Shown here: piece after piece, positions 1 through 7,394 of the stretch | How positions within the stretch are numbered: position 1 is the first letter of the stretch | Layout: every line of letters starts with the position of its first letter | Assembly (NCBI GenBank): GCA_032156805.1 | Contig: JALDXQ010000156.1 | Span: 1 to 17,263 of the forward strand | Origin: Gp6-AA40 sp032156805 | GTDB taxonomy: Bacteria; Acidobacteriota; Vicinamibacteria; Vicinamibacterales; UBA2999 | Length of the DNA stretch: 17,263 nucleotides | Reading direction: 5' to 3' | Position numbers and translations under genes: made by a program | The notes under the pieces: model-generated | Told to the model about the DNA's origin: nothing | Databases searched by the model: none | Seen by the model: only the letters and a program-made list of their open reading frames with translations

Positions 1-818
1 TCGGTCTCCATCACCGTGGAGAGCTCCATCTTCGCCTTCTCCGCCGCTTCCTTCAGGCGCTGCAACGCCATCCGGTCCTTGCCCAGATCAATACCGTCGC
101 TCTTCTTGAACTCCGCGACGATCCACTCGATGACGCGCTGATCGAGATTGTCTCCACCCAGGTGCGTGTCGCCGTTGGTCGCCTTCACCTCGACGACGCC
201 TTCACCAACTTCGAGGATGGAGATGTCGAACGTGCCGCCACCGAAGTCGTAAACGGCGATCGTCTCGTCCTTCTTCTTGTCGAGACCGTAGGCAAGAGCT
301 GCAGCCGTCGGCTCGTTCACGATGCGCATGACCTCGAGCCCGGCGATCTTGCCCGATTCCTTGGTCGCCTGACGCTGCGCGTCATTGAAGTACGCCGGAA
401 CAGTGATGACCGCCTTCGTCACCGGCTGCCCGAGGTACTGCTCGGCCGCCTGCTTCAACTTCTGAAGAATCATTCCGGAGATCTCCGGCGGTGCGTACTC
501 CTTGCCGCCAGCCTTTACTCGGACATCGCCATTGGGCGCAGCGACCACGCTGTAGGGCACCATCTTCTGTTCCTCGGTGACCTCGGTGTGACGCCGTCCC
601 ATGAAGCGCTTGATCGAGAAAACCGTGTTCTCCGGATTGGTCACCGCCTGGCGCTTGGCCACCTGGCCGACGAGCCGCTCGCCCGTCTTGGTGAAGGCCA
701 CCACCGAAGGCGTGAGGCGGCTGCCCTCCGGATTGGTGATCACTACGGGCTCACCACCCTCCATCACGGCCACAACTGAGTTCGTGGTGCCCAGGTCGAT
801 ACCGATGATTTTGCTCAT
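1..818 (-). CDS. dnaK: Chaperone DnaK (Hsp70), N-terminal part
   Basis: ATP-dependent Hsp70 chaperone of the cytoplasm, working with DnaJ and GrpE in protein folding. The visible 272 codons cover most of the nucleotide-binding domain; the rest runs off the left edge of the window. Reading from the ATG at 818, the protein opens with MSKIIGIDLGTTNSVVAV, the phosphate-1 loop of Hsp70. Further on are VITVPAYFNDAQRQATK, the phosphate-2 strand VYDFGGGTFDISIL, and the NEPTAAALAYGL linker typical of DnaK. The start is fixed by the universal MxKIIGIDLGTT opening and an AAGGA ribosome site about 10 nt upstream. It is transcribed away from the PBP gene at 985 from a strong-looking promoter at 860-888. 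No frameshift or missing motif is seen. Identification is essentially certain. Confidence 0.98.
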   Translation of the reverse strand, partial: MSKIIGIDLGTTNSVVAVMEGGEPVVITNPEGSRLTPSVVAFTKTGERLVGQVAKRQAVTNPENTVFSIKRFMGRRHTEVTEEQKMVPYSVVAAPNGDVRVKAGGKEYAPPEISGMILQKLKQAAEQYLGQPVTKAVITVPAYFNDAQRQATKESGKIAGLEVMRIVNEPTAAALAYGLDKKKDETIAVYDFGGGTFDISILEVGEGVVEVKATNGDTHLGGDNLDQRVIEWIVAEFKKSDGIDLGKDRMALQRLKEAAEKAKMELSTVMET

Positions 819-859
819 GTCTCTCGTGTCCTTTTCGCAGCGGGCTTTAGCTTCGACTT

Positions 860-888
860 ATTATCAAATCTGAGTGAGTTGATGTCAA
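860..888 (-). promoter_or_regulatory. Sigma-70-type promoter of dnaK
   Basis: On the minus strand TTGACA (888-883) and GATAAT (865-860) are separated by exactly 17 bp. This is 6/6 and 5/6 agreement with the housekeeping consensus and predicts a leader of roughly 35 nt before the ATG at 818. No CIRCE repeat (TTAGCACTC-N9-GAGTGCTAA) or HAIR element is visible. Short inverted arms TGATG (880-884) and CATCA (892-896) flank the -35 box and could be an operator, but this is weak. Confidence 0.75.
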
Positions 889-929
889 TTTCATCAGTTC
901 TTCTCTCCACCCGTGTTCGGCATAAATGG

Positions 930-958
930 CTGAATTACAATAATTTCCTGCGTATACT
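930..958 (+). promoter_or_regulatory. Possible promoter of the PBP1A gene
   Basis: CTGAAT (930-935), a 17 bp spacer and TATACT (953-958) form a recognisable sigma-70-like pair. The -10 box matches 5/6, but the -35 box is poor. It lies 26 bp before the GTG at 985, so the leader would be about 20 nt. It sits back to back with the dnaK promoter. Confidence 0.4.
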
Positions 959-984
959 GATCACACGAGCCGATACCTATCAAC

Positions 985-3342
985 GTGACCAAAGCCAGTA
1001 GTTCCCCGCTCCGGCCGGGCACCAGAGTTGTCATCCGGTTCGCCCGCCAGGCAGGCCTCCTCGCACTGTTCGTGATCGCTGCCCTCCTGGGGACGCTCGG
1101 GGGTCTGGTGTTCGTCTACGCCGACGACGTGGCGGAGATCAGCGCACTCGATGACTACAAGCCGAGCACGATCACCAGGTTGATCGCCGCCGACGGTCAG
1201 CAGATTGGCGAGTTCGCCACCGAGCGGCGGGTGGTCATCGGCTACGACGACATCGCCCCCGTCCTGCGCCAGGCGATCATGGCGAGCGAGGACGCCGGCT
1301 TCGAGAGCCACTTCGGCATCAGCTTCCGGCGCCTGCTGGTCACAACCATTCGCGACGTTGCCAGCGGGCGGCGTCTCCGTGGCGCGAGCACGATCACGCA
1401 GCAGGTCGCCCGGATGCTCTTCTTGCAGGAGTACATGCGCGGTGGTGTCTTCGCGCGCAGCGGCACCGAAGGACTCGAGCGAAAGCTCAAAGAAGCGATC
1501 CTCGCCTTTCAACTCGAGAAGCGGTACACGAAGCGGGAGATCTTTGCCTTCTACGCGAATCAGGTCACGATGGGACATGGCGCCTACGGCGTCGAGGCGG
1601 CTTCGCGAATGTATTTCGACAAGTCGGCGAACGAACTGTCGCTCGAGGAGGCCGCGACCATCGCCGCAATCATCCAGACGCCGGCGCGCTTGAGTCCATT
1701 CGTCAACCCTGACCAGACACTCGCCCGCCGCAACAACTACGTGTTGCCGCGAATGGCAGCCGAGGGCTTCATCAGTGGCGACGAAGCCGACGAGGCCGCG
1801 CAGCGGCCGCTGGTCGTACAAGGGCAGCCCACACCGACCGGATCTATCGCGCCGTATTTCGTCGAGGAGATTCGCAAGACCCTCGAACAGAAGTATGGGG
1901 CCGACGCGCTCTATCAGACCGGGCTGCGCGTCCAGACGACGCTCGACACCGCGCTGCAGGAAGCGGCGAATACCGCACTGGATCGCGGGCTTAGAAGGCT
2001 CGACAAGCGGCGAAGTGGTTACCGGAAGCCGGCGCGCAACGTGATCGCAGACGGCAAGGACCTCGCCTCGTACCACAACGAGCGATGGGCGCTGCCGATT
2101 CTCGCCGGAGACATCGTTCCCGCGGTCGTCAGTTTCGTCCCGGGGCCCAAGGAACGTGGCAACGCACGCGTGCTGATCGGAAACCGCGAGGTCGATCTAC
2201 CGCCCGCCGCGTTCCAGTGGACTCGGCGTACGACGCCGTCGAGCCTCTTCAAGGTCGGCGATCTCATCGAGGTCGAGGTGCGCGAGCTCAATGGCGATGC
2301 CCCGACCACGATCGCCCTCGAGCAGACACCACTCGTCCAGGGTGCGCTGCTCGCGCTCGACAACGAAACCGGCCAGGTGCGAGCGATGGTCGGCGGATTC
2401 GACTTCAATCGCAGCAAGTTCAATCGCGCCACCCAGGCTCAGCGGCAGGTCGGCTCGCTCTTCAAGCCGATCGTCTTCACGGCAGCCATCGATCGCGGCT
2501 TCACGCCGGTGTCGATCTTCGTCGATGAACCGGTGTCCTACGAGCCCGGGCCGAATCAGCCGCCCTATGAGCCGCTCAATTACGATCGGAAGTTCGAAGG
2601 CCCGGTCACGCTGCGGCATGCGCTCGAGGACTCGCGCAACATTCCGGCAGTCAAGGCGATGGCGGAGATCGGCGGGCCCGAGGTCATTCGCTACGCCAAG
2701 CAATTCGGGTTCAGGGGCAACTATCAACCGTTCCTGTCACTGGCTCTCGGCGCCGCGGAAGCCACTCTCCTCGAGGTCACGAGCGCCTATTCGGCATTCC
2801 CCAACCGCGGTGTCCGCATGGAGCCCTACTCCATCGTGTCGATCTCCGATCGCGAGGGAAATGTACTCGAGGAATTCCGCCCCGATAGCCACGAGGCCAT
2901 CCGGGCAGACACGGCGTTCGTGATGACGAACCTCCTGCGCGGCGTTGTCGAGCGCGGCACCGGTGCCTCCGCCAGGGCGCTCGACTGGCCGCTCGCCGGC
3001 AAGACGGGAACGATGGACGAGTACACCGACGCGTGGTTCGTCGGCTTCGATCCGAAGATCACGGTCGGCGTGTGGGTGGGCTACGACGAGAAGAAGCCGC
3101 TCGGCAACGGAGAGACCGGCGCCCAGGCAGCCCTGCCGATCTGGATCGACTTCATGCGCGCCTACATCGATGAGCGCGGCGATCGCGACGCGCCGCCCAC
3201 CTTCGATGCGCCCGGCAACATCGTCTTCGTCACCCTCGACTCAGGCGTGCCCGAGGCATTCATCAACGGTACGCAACCAGCTGGATTGATTTCGCCCGAA
3301 GAGGCAGCCCCGCCCGCGGTGGAGCCGCCCGCCGTCGAATAA
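985..3342 (+). CDS. mrcA: Bifunctional penicillin-binding protein 1A (glycosyltransferase/transpeptidase)
   Basis: Class A PBP that polymerises lipid II into glycan strands and cross-links the peptides in the periplasm. It has 785 residues. A short basic cytoplasmic tail and one membrane helix (about 18-43) precede the GT51 domain, where SEDAGFESHFG places the catalytic Glu at 102. GASTITQQVARMLFL and the KRYTKREIFAFYANQ block follow. The transpeptidase domain has the SxxK motif (S491-LF-K494), SxN (S550-R-N552) and KTG (K673-T-G, in GKTGTMDEYTDAWF). The C-terminus is a Pro/Ala/Glu tail. The start is a GTG with no clear Shine-Dalgarno site; it is chosen because the sequence begins directly before the anchor helix and no better start is seen upstream. 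Divergent from dnaK. PBP1A-like by length and motif order; the precise subclass (1A, 1B or 1C) is less certain than the family. Confidence 0.93.
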   Translation: MTKASSSPLRPGTRVVIRFARQAGLLALFVIAALLGTLGGLVFVYADDVAEISALDDYKPSTITRLIAADGQQIGEFATERRVVIGYDDIAPVLRQAIMASEDAGFESHFGISFRRLLVTTIRDVASGRRLRGASTITQQVARMLFLQEYMRGGVFARSGTEGLERKLKEAILAFQLEKRYTKREIFAFYANQVTMGHGAYGVEAASRMYFDKSANELSLEEAATIAAIIQTPARLSPFVNPDQTLARRNNYVLPRMAAEGFISGDEADEAAQRPLVVQGQPTPTGSIAPYFVEEIRKTLEQKYGADALYQTGLRVQTTLDTALQEAANTALDRGLRRLDKRRSGYRKPARNVIADGKDLASYHNERWALPILAGDIVPAVVSFVPGPKERGNARVLIGNREVDLPPAAFQWTRRTTPSSLFKVGDLIEVEVRELNGDAPTTIALEQTPLVQGALLALDNETGQVRAMVGGFDFNRSKFNRATQAQRQVGSLFKPIVFTAAIDRGFTPVSIFVDEPVSYEPGPNQPPYEPLNYDRKFEGPVTLRHALEDSRNIPAVKAMAEIGGPEVIRYAKQFGFRGNYQPFLSLALGAAEATLLEVTSAYSAFPNRGVRMEPYSIVSISDREGNVLEEFRPDSHEAIRADTAFVMTNLLRGVVERGTGASARALDWPLAGKTGTMDEYTDAWFVGFDPKITVGVWVGYDEKKPLGNGETGAQAALPIWIDFMRAYIDERGDRDAPPTFDAPGNIVFVTLDSGVPEAFINGTQPAGLISPEEAAPPAVEPPAVE

Positions 3343-3382
3343 CACGAGGCTCACGAAGAGCGCGAAGGACGTGACCTTCGTG
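3343..3382 (+). repeat. 9-nt periodic CACGAAG repeat with nested inverted repeats
   Basis: Directly after the PBP stop come three imperfect 9-mers: CACGAGGCT, CACGAAGAG and CGCGAAGGA. The tract then turns into its own inverse. CGAAGG (3363-3368) pairs with CCTTCG (3375-3380) across 6 nt, or alternatively CACGAAG (3352-3358) pairs with CTTCGTG (3376-3382). It lies between two convergent genes and could act as a bidirectional transcription end, although there is no T-tract. Similar CACGAAG-rich tracts are, from memory, common between genes in several phyla. Confidence 0.5.
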
Positions 3383-3383
3383 T

Positions 3384-3602
3384 CTAGATATGCGTGGGAT
3401 GGCGCTTGCGCCAGAGCACGTAGCCCTCGTATCCGGCCAGGCTGACGACGGCGACGACGACGACAAATGCGAGGACCTCTAACGGGTAAAAGAACGCGGC
3501 CATGATGAGAGGAACCGCGAGCAGGGCATCCATCATCAACAGAGACAGACCACCGTCGTAGCTGACCAACTCGTTCCAGTACCGGCGAAGGAGACTGATC
3601 AT
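3384..3602 (-). CDS. Small two-helix membrane protein, unknown function
   Basis: A 72-residue protein beginning MISLLRRYWNELVSYDGG. Two hydrophobic stretches (about 19-38 and 41-63) are separated only by a tight Y-P turn, which predicts a helical hairpin in the inner membrane. The tail WRKRHPTHI is basic. Evidence that it is a real gene: an ATG with a GGAGG site 7 nt upstream, a well-matched promoter at 3739-3767, and a composition unlike a random frame. The reading frame stays open further upstream to about 3767, but that extension lacks a ribosome site and is arginine-rich noise, so the shorter start is preferred. It converges on the PBP gene. I do not recognise a family. The distal position after the permease may be incidental, since it has its own promoter. 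Confidence 0.65.
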   Translation of the reverse strand: MISLLRRYWNELVSYDGGLSLLMMDALLAVPLIMAAFFYPLEVLAFVVVVAVVSLAGYEGYVLWRKRHPTHI

Positions 3603-3738
3603 TCGGGGACCTCCGTTTGGGCTCCACCTGTTCGGATCGGCCCGTTCGGAGGTGTCAGGGTGAGGCGACTGGGCCTCAGGCTGGCAGATCTGGACGCGCC
3701 GACTGAAGTAACGGCGACGCTGCAACGCTCTCAGACGC

Positions 3739-3767
3739 ACTATACGGCCGGGCGGCCGGGTTAGCAA
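3739..3767 (-). promoter_or_regulatory. Sigma-70-type promoter for the small membrane protein
   Basis: Minus strand TTGCTA (3767-3762), 17 bp spacer, TATAGT (3744-3739): 4/6 and 5/6 to consensus. It predicts an unusually long leader of about 130 nt before the ATG at 3602. The GC-rich spacer (CCGGCCGCCCGGCCG) is itself self-complementary. No ORF or recognisable riboswitch is seen in the leader. Confidence 0.6.
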
Positions 3768-3784
3768 GCCGAAGCAGTCGGCTT
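3766..3784 (-). terminator. Hairpin at the end of the permease gene
   Basis: A perfect 7-bp stem, AAGCCGA/TCGGCTT with a 5-nt loop, begins within the TAA of the permease gene. No U-tract follows, so it is either a weak or factor-dependent terminator or an mRNA 3'-end stabiliser. Its distal arm overlaps the -35 box of the next promoter. Confidence 0.4.
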
Positions 3785-6218
3785 ACTGACGCCTGAGCGC
3801 GACTGTCGGATCGAGCCGCGCCGCGCGCCATGCAGGGACGTAGACCGCAATAGCACCCACGAGACCGAACAGCGTCGCCACACCCACAAGCGTCACGGCG
3901 TCAATGGCCGGCACCTCGAAGAGCAGACGCCCAAGGAATCCTCCCGCAAGCGCCGCTACGGTTGAGCCCAGTGCGATGCCGGCAACGGTCAGCGAAAAGC
4001 CCTCGCGAAACACGAGCCCGGCAACCTCCCGGGGTAATGCTCCGATCGCGACACGGATTCCAATTTCACGCGTGCGCTCGACCACCGACTGACTGAGCGT
4101 GGCAAACACGCCGAACGACGCGAGCGTCAACGCGATGAACCCGAGCAGACCGAGCGTCCAGGAACTGAATCGCCAGGGAGCGGTCGCGGTCTCGACGAGG
4201 GAGCTCATGACAGCGGCGTTCTCAACGAGCGCAGTCGCGTCCAGACGCCGGGCTTCGGCGTGAATCGGCCCGGTCAACGCCGCGGCGTCGACCGTTGTCC
4301 GCACCATGAGATGCTTCACACGCATCCCGGGAATCTGTGCTTCCGGCAGGTAGATGTCAAAGCGAAGATCGTTGATCCCTCGGTAACGCGCGTTCTGCGC
4401 AACTCCAACCACCGTCGCCCACCGTGGCTGTCCCTGCTCGTCGAGCCCCTGCCCGGGTGGAAGGATTCGTTTCCCAATCGGATCCTGTCCGGGCCACAGC
4501 CGCTGCCCGAGTCCCTCGCTCACGATGGCGACACGCGGCGCGGGCAGCGTATCGGCAGTGGTGAAGTCGCGCCCTTGAACGAGCACCGTGCCGATCGCGC
4601 GAAAGTAATCCGGTGTCACCGATTCGAGGTTTGCACGCGGGTTCTTCTCGGTGTCAACGAACAGGCGCTGCCCTTCGATGATATAGCCCGAGTCCATGCC
4701 GATGCCGGCGTACTCGAGCGGCCGCTGATAGACGGCTCCTGCGGCCTCGACACCGGCCAGCGCACGAACGCGCGACAACAACTCCACGTAGAACGCCTGA
4801 TGCCGTTCGACCGGCGCAGCTGGGATCGAGACATCGAGCGTGAGTACGTTGACCGGATTGAACCCGATGTCGATTCGGAGCAGATTGAAAAAGCTCTTTC
4901 CGACAAGCCCGGCACAGACCAGCAGCACAGTCGCCAGACCCACTTGCGTGACGACAAACGCGCCACGCAAGCGATGCGTTCGCGCGACTCGCGCCCCACT
5001 GCTGTTCAGGATTTCCGCCAGGCTTCGCCACGACGATTGCAGGCCGGGCCCCAGACCGACAAGCACCGTGGTGGCGAGGCACATGATTCCAGTGAAGGCA
5101 AAGGTCGCCGCATCGAAGCGCACGGCGTCGAGGCGAGGAACCTGGGCCGGTGCCAGCGCGACGAGCAGCTTGAACGTCCCGTACGCGAAGCCAAGCCCCA
5201 CCGCACTCCCGAGAACCGACAGCAAGGCCGCATCGCTGAGCGACTGCCGCACGATGCGCCAACGCGTCGCGCCAATCGCCAGCCGCGTCGCCATCTCGTC
5301 TGCCCTGCCCGCGAAACGCACCAGCAGCAGTACTGCAACGTTCGCACACCCGATGAGGAGCACAAGCCCGACGCAGGCGGCGAGCGCGAGCAAAGCTGGC
5401 TCCGTGTTCCCGAAGATGTGTTCGTCCAGCGGCGTCAACACCGCATCCATCCCCGGATTGAAGCCGACTCGCGCGTCGCGTGCAATCAGCGACGACACTT
5501 CGTCGCGCGCCGCCTCGGCCGAAACGTCCGGCTCGAGCCGCCCGAGGACGAACAGTGTGCCCCACGACGGTTCGTTGACGGTATCGACCTTCCAGTACTC
5601 TCCCGAATCGGCGAGCTCAGGGATGAGCGGCACCCACAGTTCTGCGCCTCGTGGATAGTCGAATCCCTCCGGCATGATCCCCACGATCGTGTAGAGGCCG
5701 CTTTCGAATCGGAGTGACCGTCCGACGATGCCGGAATCGGCGCCAAAGCGCCGTACCCAGGCTCCGTGACTCATGACCGCGACTCGCTCGCCGCCTTGAC
5801 GATCGTCTTCCATTGATAACGTCCGGCCTCGCACAGCCGACGCACCGACTGTCTGGAAGAACGCGCCGGAGACGGCGGCAACAGGGATCGTTGCCGGCTC
5901 ACCTTCCCTGAGGATGAGGCTCCAGTTCGTTGACCCGATCGCCGCAAGGCGTTGAAAGCTTCGGACCTCGTTCTGCCACTTTCGAAACGTGAAGTTCGAG
6001 ATCTCCCCGATCGTCGTCGGGTTAGCCGCTTCCCGCGGCCAGATCACGACGACGCGATCTGGTTCGTCGAGTGGCAACGGGCGAATCAGCACCTTGTCGA
6101 CAACGCTGAAGACCGCGGCTGAAGCACCAATCGCCACCGCGAGGATGCAGATGGCGGCGAGCGACGACATCGGGGTGCGTCGAAGCGCTCGGAGGCTGTG
6201 CTTCAGGTCGTGCAGCAT
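3783..6218 (-). CDS. ADOP-type orphan ABC permease (duplicated MacB/FtsX permease)
   Basis: An 811-residue inner-membrane protein with two tandem MacB-like permease units. Unit 1: membrane helix about 19-40 after the RALRRTP opening, a periplasmic core (about 41-270), then three FtsX helices (about 275-300, 328-355 and 372-395). Unit 2: helix about 420-443, a second periplasmic core, then FtsX helices near 685-710, 738-765 and 772-795. The conserved ERTREIGIRVAIGA loop and the final PAWRAARLDPTVALR signature are present. This duplicated architecture is the acidobacterial duplicated orphan permease family. No ATPase gene is in the window, which fits 'orphan'. Substrate unknown; relatives in the MacB superfamily act in efflux, lipoprotein release or mechanotransmission. 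The start codon shares its A with the prfB stop (TGATG), implying translational coupling. The family call is firm; the function is not. Confidence 0.9.
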   Translation of the reverse strand: MLHDLKHSLRALRRTPMSSLAAICILAVAIGASAAVFSVVDKVLIRPLPLDEPDRVVVIWPREAANPTTIGEISNFTFRKWQNEVRSFQRLAAIGSTNWSLILREGEPATIPVAAVSGAFFQTVGASAVRGRTLSMEDDRQGGERVAVMSHGAWVRRFGADSGIVGRSLRFESGLYTIVGIMPEGFDYPRGAELWVPLIPELADSGEYWKVDTVNEPSWGTLFVLGRLEPDVSAEAARDEVSSLIARDARVGFNPGMDAVLTPLDEHIFGNTEPALLALAACVGLVLLIGCANVAVLLLVRFAGRADEMATRLAIGATRWRIVRQSLSDAALLSVLGSAVGLGFAYGTFKLLVALAPAQVPRLDAVRFDAATFAFTGIMCLATTVLVGLGPGLQSSWRSLAEILNSSGARVARTHRLRGAFVVTQVGLATVLLVCAGLVGKSFFNLLRIDIGFNPVNVLTLDVSIPAAPVERHQAFYVELLSRVRALAGVEAAGAVYQRPLEYAGIGMDSGYIIEGQRLFVDTEKNPRANLESVTPDYFRAIGTVLVQGRDFTTADTLPAPRVAIVSEGLGQRLWPGQDPIGKRILPPGQGLDEQGQPRWATVVGVAQNARYRGINDLRFDIYLPEAQIPGMRVKHLMVRTTVDAAALTGPIHAEARRLDATALVENAAVMSSLVETATAPWRFSSWTLGLLGFIALTLASFGVFATLSQSVVERTREIGIRVAIGALPREVAGLVFREGFSLTVAGIALGSTVAALAGGFLGRLLFEVPAIDAVTLVGVATLFGLVGAIAVYVPAWRAARLDPTVALRRQ

Positions 6219-7355
6219 CAGTCGCCTTCGTCGGCGGGCGCGGCCGCGCCCAACGTGCCGCTCGCCTTCTGCATCAGGTAGGTCTTGATGAACTGATCGA
6301 GGTCACCGTCGAGCACTCGGTGCACGTCGCCCACTTCCACTTTCGTGCGGTGGTCCTTGATCATCTGATAGGGCTGCAGCACGTAACTCCGAATCTGGCT
6401 GCCAAACGCGATGTCGCGCTTCTCGCCGCCGAGCTGCTCGAGCTTGGCCTGCTGCTCTCTCTGTTTCAGATCGAAGAGGCGCGCCTTGAGCACCTTCATC
6501 GCCTGCGCTCGGTTCTTGTGCTGAGAGCGCTCGTTCTGGCACGACACGACGATCCCGGTCGGCAGATGCGTGATGCGCACCGCGGAGTCGGTGACGTTGA
6601 CGTGCTGACCCCCAGCGCCGCTCGACCGATAGGTGTCGACCCTCAGGTCTTTCTCGTCGATCTCGATATCGACGTCTTCCGGCAGCTCGGGCCACACAAA
6701 CACCGATGCGAACGAGGTATGCCGCCGGGCCGCCTGATCGAAGGGTGAAATCCGCACCAGTCGATGGACACCGGCCTCCGCCGACATCAGTCCATATGCG
6801 TAGTCACCGGCCAGCAACATCGTCGCGCTCTTGATACCCGCTTCTTCTCCAGGCTGATAGTCGATGATGTCGCGCTTGATCCCTCGACGCTCGGACCACT
6901 TGAGATACATGCGCAGCAGCATCTCTGCCCAGTCCTGTGACTCGGTGCCGCCGGCGCCAGGGTGAATGGTCACAATCGCGTTGGTGCGATCGTGTTCGCC
7001 GCCGAGCATCTTCTTCGTCTCGGCCGCCTCGACCTCCTGCCGTAGTTCCTGGAGACCGCGGGTGAAGTCGGCGGTGACGTCCTCTCCCCCCTCGGCCCAC
7101 TCGAGCAGAACGGCAAGGTCGTCGCTGCGTCGTTGAAGCGACCGCCGCAACGTGAGGTCGTCGTCGATCCGGCGCCGGCGTTGCATCACCTTTTGCGCTT
7201 CGCCCTGGTTGTTCCAGAACGACGGATCGGCACTGGTCTTTTCGATTTCCGCTAGCTGGTCGTCGAGCCGTGCCGCCTCAAAGATGCCTCCGCAGCTCGA
7301 GGGAACGACGGTTGAGGTCTTCGTGCTGTCGGATTAGTTCGTCATCAAGGGCCAC
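6218..7355 (-). CDS. prfB: Peptide chain release factor 2 (RF2), made by programmed +1 frameshift
   Basis: Terminates translation at UGA and UAA by hydrolysing peptidyl-tRNA on the ribosome. The gene is in two frames: 25 codons from the GTG at 7355 (AGGAG site just upstream) to CTT at 7281-7283, then an in-frame TGA as codon 26 (7278-7280). Skipping base 7280 continues the protein with GAG GCG GCA to the stop at 6218-6220, giving 378 residues. The stop-recognition motif SPF falls at about 203-205 and the catalytic GGQ (GAGGQHVNVTDSAVRI) at about 248-250, within two residues of the E. coli positions. The second reading frame alone would lack the N-terminus and should not be annotated as the complete protein. 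It lies 39 bp after lnt and overlaps the permease start by one base. This is an autoregulated gene, not a pseudogene. Confidence 0.97.
7277..7291 (-). promoter_or_regulatory. prfB programmed +1 frameshift signal
   Basis: The minus strand reads GGAGG-CAT-CTT-TGA-G. An internal Shine-Dalgarno-like GGAGG lies 3 nt before the slippery CTT T, followed by UGA as codon 26. These are the same elements, spacing and codon number as in E. coli prfB. Low RF2 leaves UGA unread and favours the slip from CUU to UUU, giving negative feedback. Here the base after UGA is G rather than the C found in E. coli. Confidence 0.93.
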
Positions 7356-7394
7356 GGGATCTCCTGTCTGGCTCTGCGCTTTCGGCTCCGGGCG

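Noticed and set aside
841..900. CIRCE-like element upstream of dnaK suggested by GAGTGAG
   Set aside because: There is no matching TTAGCACTC arm at 9 nt spacing; only a few bases agree.
968..975. GCCGATAC upstream of the PBP gene as a sigma-28 -10 box
   Set aside because: No TAAAG-like -35 box at the required spacing, and the target gene is not a motility gene.
961..2076. 371-codon open frame antisense to the PBP1A gene
   Set aside because: Arg/Asp-rich composition typical of a GC-rich shadow frame. The plus strand encodes every catalytic motif of a class A PBP.
4260..5717. 485-codon open frame on the plus strand inside the permease gene
   Set aside because: His/Arg/Gln-rich with no domain-like pattern. 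The minus-strand permease is intact across the whole span.
7278..7280. In-frame TGA near the start of prfB as evidence for a pseudogene
   Set aside because: It is the classic programmed frameshift site at codon 26 with all expected elements, and the rest of the protein is intact.
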